Assembly (NCBI GenBank): GCA_016872875.1
Contig: VGYW01000181.1
Location: forward strand, 1-15,893
Reading direction: 5' to 3'
Source of the DNA: Planctomycetota bacterium
GTDB lineage: Bacteria > Planctomycetota > PUPC01 > DSUN01
Length of the DNA stretch: 15,893 bases
Position 1 is the stretch's first letter, and each line of letters begins with the position of its first letter. The translations under genes and the position numbers were made by a program. The notes below the pieces were generated by a model that saw only the letters and a program-made list of their open reading frames with translations, did no database searches and was not told the origin of the DNA. This document shows, in pieces, positions 13,720 to 15,893 of the stretch.

Positions 13720-13929
13720 AGCCCCCGAACGGGGGTGACCGAGCCGTAGCCCACGGCGACCGCAGGGAGCCCTGGGTAGGCCGACCCCACATGAGAGCCC
13801 CCGAACGGGGGCGATTCAGACGGCCATGAATCGCCCCCTTCGGGGGCTCATGCATGGGGTGGCCTGGCTTCCCAGGGCTCCCTGCCGTCGCCCTGGGCTA
13901 CGGCTGGGTCGCCCACTTCGTGGGCTACC
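13720..13929. repeat. Large imperfect inverted repeat built of REP-like modules
   Basis: The left arm (about 13737-13818) and right arm (about 13827-13910) are near reverse complements around an 8-nt centre. Modules inside are the GCCCCCGAACGGGGGC hairpin (13796-13813, inverted at 13831-13848, with a third copy at 13720-13735) and a second module running from AGCCGTAGCCC to AGCCCTGGG (13742-13777, inverted at about 13871-13905). GCCCAC/GTGGGC (13911-13925) flanks the right side. The spacer between the lipoprotein frame and the radical SAM gene (13662-14013) holds nothing else I can name. It may serve as a bidirectional transcription barrier between two convergent genes. Confidence 0.75.
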
Positions 13930-14013
13930 AAACGGGGCCCAGGTCCTGTTGGTGGTGAGCACCATCTTCGCAGAGGCCAACAGATACGCGAGGGTGAGCT
14001 CTGCCCGGAGGAA

Positions 14014-15564
14014 CTACTGCACGGCAGGCTGCCGCGCGGCGGCGGGCGGCTTTTCGGGCAGCGGGCCATAGTAGTCGGCCAACTGCTTGAGTATCCGCTT
14101 GTTGTGCATGCGCCAGGAGCAGACGGGGACGTAGTGGAAGCGGCCGTCGGGCGGGTCGAAGTAGACGTGGACGCTTGGGCAGCGTTCGAGGCGCTCGGTC
14201 TCCACGATCGGGTCGTCTTCGAGGGGGAGGACGATGACTCGGAGGGCGTCGTGGATGGCCATGTGCTTCCGGCGCGTGGCGCTGAAGTTGCCGAAGGGCA
14301 GCCGGAACAGCGTGGCCAGGACGTGCCAGAGTTTCCCTAGCCCCTTCCCCTTGAACGCCCTGCCGAAGGCCACGTGGCGCCGCACGGTGCGAATGGTGCC
14401 CAGGATGCCCGCGAGGCGCACCAGCCCCAAGGCCCTTAGGCAGCGGCCTGTGAGGCTCACCCCCGCCCACGCCTCCCGCCGCCTCAGCTTCTCCTCGAAC
14501 TTCAGCAGGTCCTCGGCGAGCCGCGCCAGCGAGGTCTTCATATACTTGTCCACCGGCTGGTACTGCTCGCCGTCCGAGATGAGCAGATAGAAGCTCTCGC
14601 AGTTGGGGTGGGTGCCGTAGTAGGGGAGTGCCTCGCGCCCGAAGAGCCCGGCGATGGCCTTGAAGTGCGAGGCTGTGCCGAGCGGGATGAACTTCACGTT
14701 CGTCCCGGGGAAGCAGTTGGCCAGGAGCTGCTCCACGTCCTCCGTCGTCATGCGGTCGGGCAGGTAGTCGAACTCGGTGCCCTTCCAGGTCTGGACGAGC
14801 GGCATGAGGTAGATGCCGTGGAGGATGTGGCGCTGGTCGTGGCAGAACCTCAGGATGTCGGGCACCTCCTTGTCGTTCAGCCCCCAGGCGAGGCAGGTGA
14901 CGTAGCTGACGCGGGCGCGGGGGAGCTTCTTGAGGTTCTCGACGGCTTGGAGCTTCTTCTCGAGCACCTTGGCGCTGCCGCGGAGCTGCTTGTAGCAGTT
15001 CGACTTGCTCCCGTCGTAGGAGACCAGGAGGTGCGCGCGGCTGTCCACCAGCTTCTTGGCGTACTCGGGGTCGGCCAGCCGCAACCCGTTGGTGAGCACG
15101 CGCGTGCGCATGCCGTACTTCCGGCCGAGGGCCACGATGTCGGGCAGGTCCTCCCGCACGGTCGGCTCGCCCCCGAAGAGGGCGATGGTGGGGAGCGGCT
15201 TGAACTTGGCGAGGTGCTGGAAGATCTTCTCGAAGTGCTCGAGGGGCGGCTCGAAGGCGAAGCCGTGCCCCGCTATGCCGTCCGCGCACATCGGGCAGTT
15301 CAGGTTGCAGCGGTTCGTGACGTCCACGAACGCATAGGTCGGCTCGCGGTGGTGCGCGCACTCCACGCAGGTGACCTGGCAGCCCTCGTACTCGTAGCCG
15401 GGGTCGAGGTTCCGCTTGGTGAAGTGCCGGTCGGCGTCGGACGACAGATAGGTCTCATTCGTCCCGCACTTCGGGCAGTCCTTGATCAGATAGACCTTCC
15501 CCTCGCGGGTCTCGCGCCTTGTGGGGGCCAGGCCGCCACACCTGGTACAGAACGACGTATTCAC
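14014..15564 (-). CDS. Radical SAM protein resembling tetraether-synthase-like enzymes
   Basis: Residues are counted from GTG 15564 (516 aa). The radical SAM cluster motif is CNLNCPMC (Cys86, Cys90, Cys93), and GGEP at 131-134 fits SAM binding. Before it lie three Cys pairs or groups: CTRC (6-9), CPKC (30-33) and CQVTCVEC (62-69). They may hold zinc or an extra Fe-S cluster. This layout, with a long C-terminal part, recalls the COG1964-type group that includes tetraether lipid synthase; substrate is not predictable. I prefer GTG 15564 (AAAGG 8 nt upstream) over ATG 15618, because the proximal promoter would start transcription at about 15619-15620 and leave the ATG without a leader. The first 18 residues from the ATG are also Arg/Pro-rich and unlike the family. 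The gene is monocistronic here. Confidence 0.88.
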   Translation of the reverse strand: MNTSFCTRCGGLAPTRRETREGKVYLIKDCPKCGTNETYLSSDADRHFTKRNLDPGYEYEGCQVTCVECAHHREPTYAFVDVTNRCNLNCPMCADGIAGHGFAFEPPLEHFEKIFQHLAKFKPLPTIALFGGEPTVREDLPDIVALGRKYGMRTRVLTNGLRLADPEYAKKLVDSRAHLLVSYDGSKSNCYKQLRGSAKVLEKKLQAVENLKKLPRARVSYVTCLAWGLNDKEVPDILRFCHDQRHILHGIYLMPLVQTWKGTEFDYLPDRMTTEDVEQLLANCFPGTNVKFIPLGTASHFKAIAGLFGREALPYYGTHPNCESFYLLISDGEQYQPVDKYMKTSLARLAEDLLKFEEKLRRREAWAGVSLTGRCLRALGLVRLAGILGTIRTVRRHVAFGRAFKGKGLGKLWHVLATLFRLPFGNFSATRRKHMAIHDALRVIVLPLEDDPIVETERLERCPSVHVYFDPPDGRFHYVPVCSWRMHNKRILKQLADYYGPLPEKPPAAARQPAVQ

Positions 15565-15626
15565 CTTGCTCGCCTTTCTGGGGGGGCGGGTGCGCCCGTC
15601 CTCAAACCTCTCTTGCATAGCCCCCT

Positions 15627-15655
15627 ATTCTACTGAAGGGATGCCGCCCCGTCAA
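15627..15655 (-). promoter_or_regulatory. Proximal promoter of the radical SAM gene (P1)
   Basis: TTGACG (15655-15650), 17-nt spacer, TAGAAT (15632-15627) on the minus strand. The predicted start is at about 15619-15620, which favours the GTG at 15564 as translation start with a leader of about 55 nt. Confidence 0.7.
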
Positions 15656-15697
15656 GGACCGTCTTGTGTCCGCTCAATCCCGACTAAATCAGTTGGG

Positions 15698-15726
15698 ATT
15701 CTACCATAGTCCACACCCCACGTCAA
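15698..15726 (-). promoter_or_regulatory. Distal promoter of the radical SAM gene (P2)
   Basis: TTGACG (15726-15721), 17-nt spacer, TAGAAT (15703-15698) on the minus strand. Both hexamers and the spacer length are identical to P1, 71 bp downstream, while the spacer sequences differ. Confidence 0.7.
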
Positions 15727-15729
15727 GAG

Positions 15730-15764
15730 CAACTCGCGCCCGGGCGCAAGTTGGGCGCAAGTTG
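15730..15764. promoter_or_regulatory. Operator-like palindrome with an extra half-site upstream of P2
   Basis: CAACTCGCGCCC/GGGCGCAAGTTG (15730-15753) is a 24-bp palindrome with one mismatch per arm. A tandem copy of GGGCGCAAGTT follows at 15753-15763. It lies just upstream of the P2 -35 box, centred about 50 bp before the predicted start, a position typical of activator sites. The regulator is unknown. Confidence 0.5.
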
Positions 15765-15840
15765 CTGGGAACGTCCCAAGTTCTTGAGCCTCCCCGGGCG
15801 ACGCTCTCCGCGCCGCGGGAACGCAAAGGCAAACTCGCCT

Positions 15841-15860
15841 CTGGGGGACCAGTCCCCCAG
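15841..15860. repeat. Perfect GC-rich hairpin near the right edge
   Basis: CTGGGGGAC, loop CA, GTCCCCCAG. There is no T-tract. It resembles the REP-like hairpins elsewhere in the window. No convincing gene is present between 15619 and the right edge. Confidence 0.6.
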
Positions 15861-15893
15861 ACCCCCTGGGATTTATCGCATTCGGCCACCGGC

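Noticed and set aside
13925..15361. 478-aa minus-strand ORF overlapping the radical SAM gene in another frame
   Set aside because: Arg/Pro/Ala-rich shadow; the radical SAM frame has all expected motifs.
15701..15889. 62-aa minus-strand ORF at the right edge
   Set aside because: It overlaps the promoter P2 and the operator-like palindrome, has no RBS and encodes repeat-like sequence.

Overview
The window is about 16 kb of high-GC bacterial DNA. Most genes have strongly GC-rich third positions. The gene content suggests an uncultivated member of the Planctomycetota or the wider PVC group: a DUF4058 remnant, a DUF4432 epimerase-like protein, small planctomycete-style lipoproteins, and many REP-like palindromes in the spacers. 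That placement is an inference. No rRNA, tRNA, CRISPR array or intact transposase was found.

Layout. (a) 1-1733, minus strand: a secreted protein cut by the left edge, preceded by a lipoprotein gene with a good sigma-70-type promoter. (b) 1734-2700: a non-coding tract full of palindromes, including a perfect 34-bp one, then the lysS promoter. (c) 2701-8530, plus strand: a housekeeping cluster of lysS, nadB, a cyclodeaminase/cyclohydrolase (fchA-like), a Cys-pair protein, a 57-aa ORF and a DUF4432 aldose-epimerase-like gene. The three spacers after lysS, nadB and fchA each hold a different heptanucleotide array that starts at the stop codon. (d) 8778-11597, plus strand: a two-gene operon of a Hanks-type protein kinase and a SAMHD1-like HD phosphohydrolase. 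Its composition is visibly less GC-biased, with AGA/AGG/ATA/TTA codons. (e) 11786-12752: a minus-strand MazEF-type toxin-antitoxin pair. It lies between two diverged copies of a 37-bp promoter-like sequence, the second of which drives a gutted DUF4058 gene. (f) 13041-13661: a lipoprotein gene interrupted by an in-frame TGA that is followed by a small hairpin. (g) 13662-14013: a large imperfect inverted repeat built of REP-like modules. (h) 14014-15564, minus strand: a radical SAM protein resembling tetraether-synthase relatives, with two tandem promoters of identical boxes and an operator-like palindrome upstream.

How the parts relate. Region (c) looks like stable chromosomal backbone: translation, NAD synthesis, one-carbon metabolism and sugar metabolism. 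Region (d)-(e) looks like an accessory patch placed beside it. The kinase plus dNTPase-like pair next to a toxin-antitoxin module makes a nucleotide-depletion defence or stress system a reasonable hypothesis, but nothing in the sequence proves it. The observations I rate most worth checking are the kinase-HD pair, the in-frame TGA with hairpin, and the stop-codon-abutting heptamer arrays.
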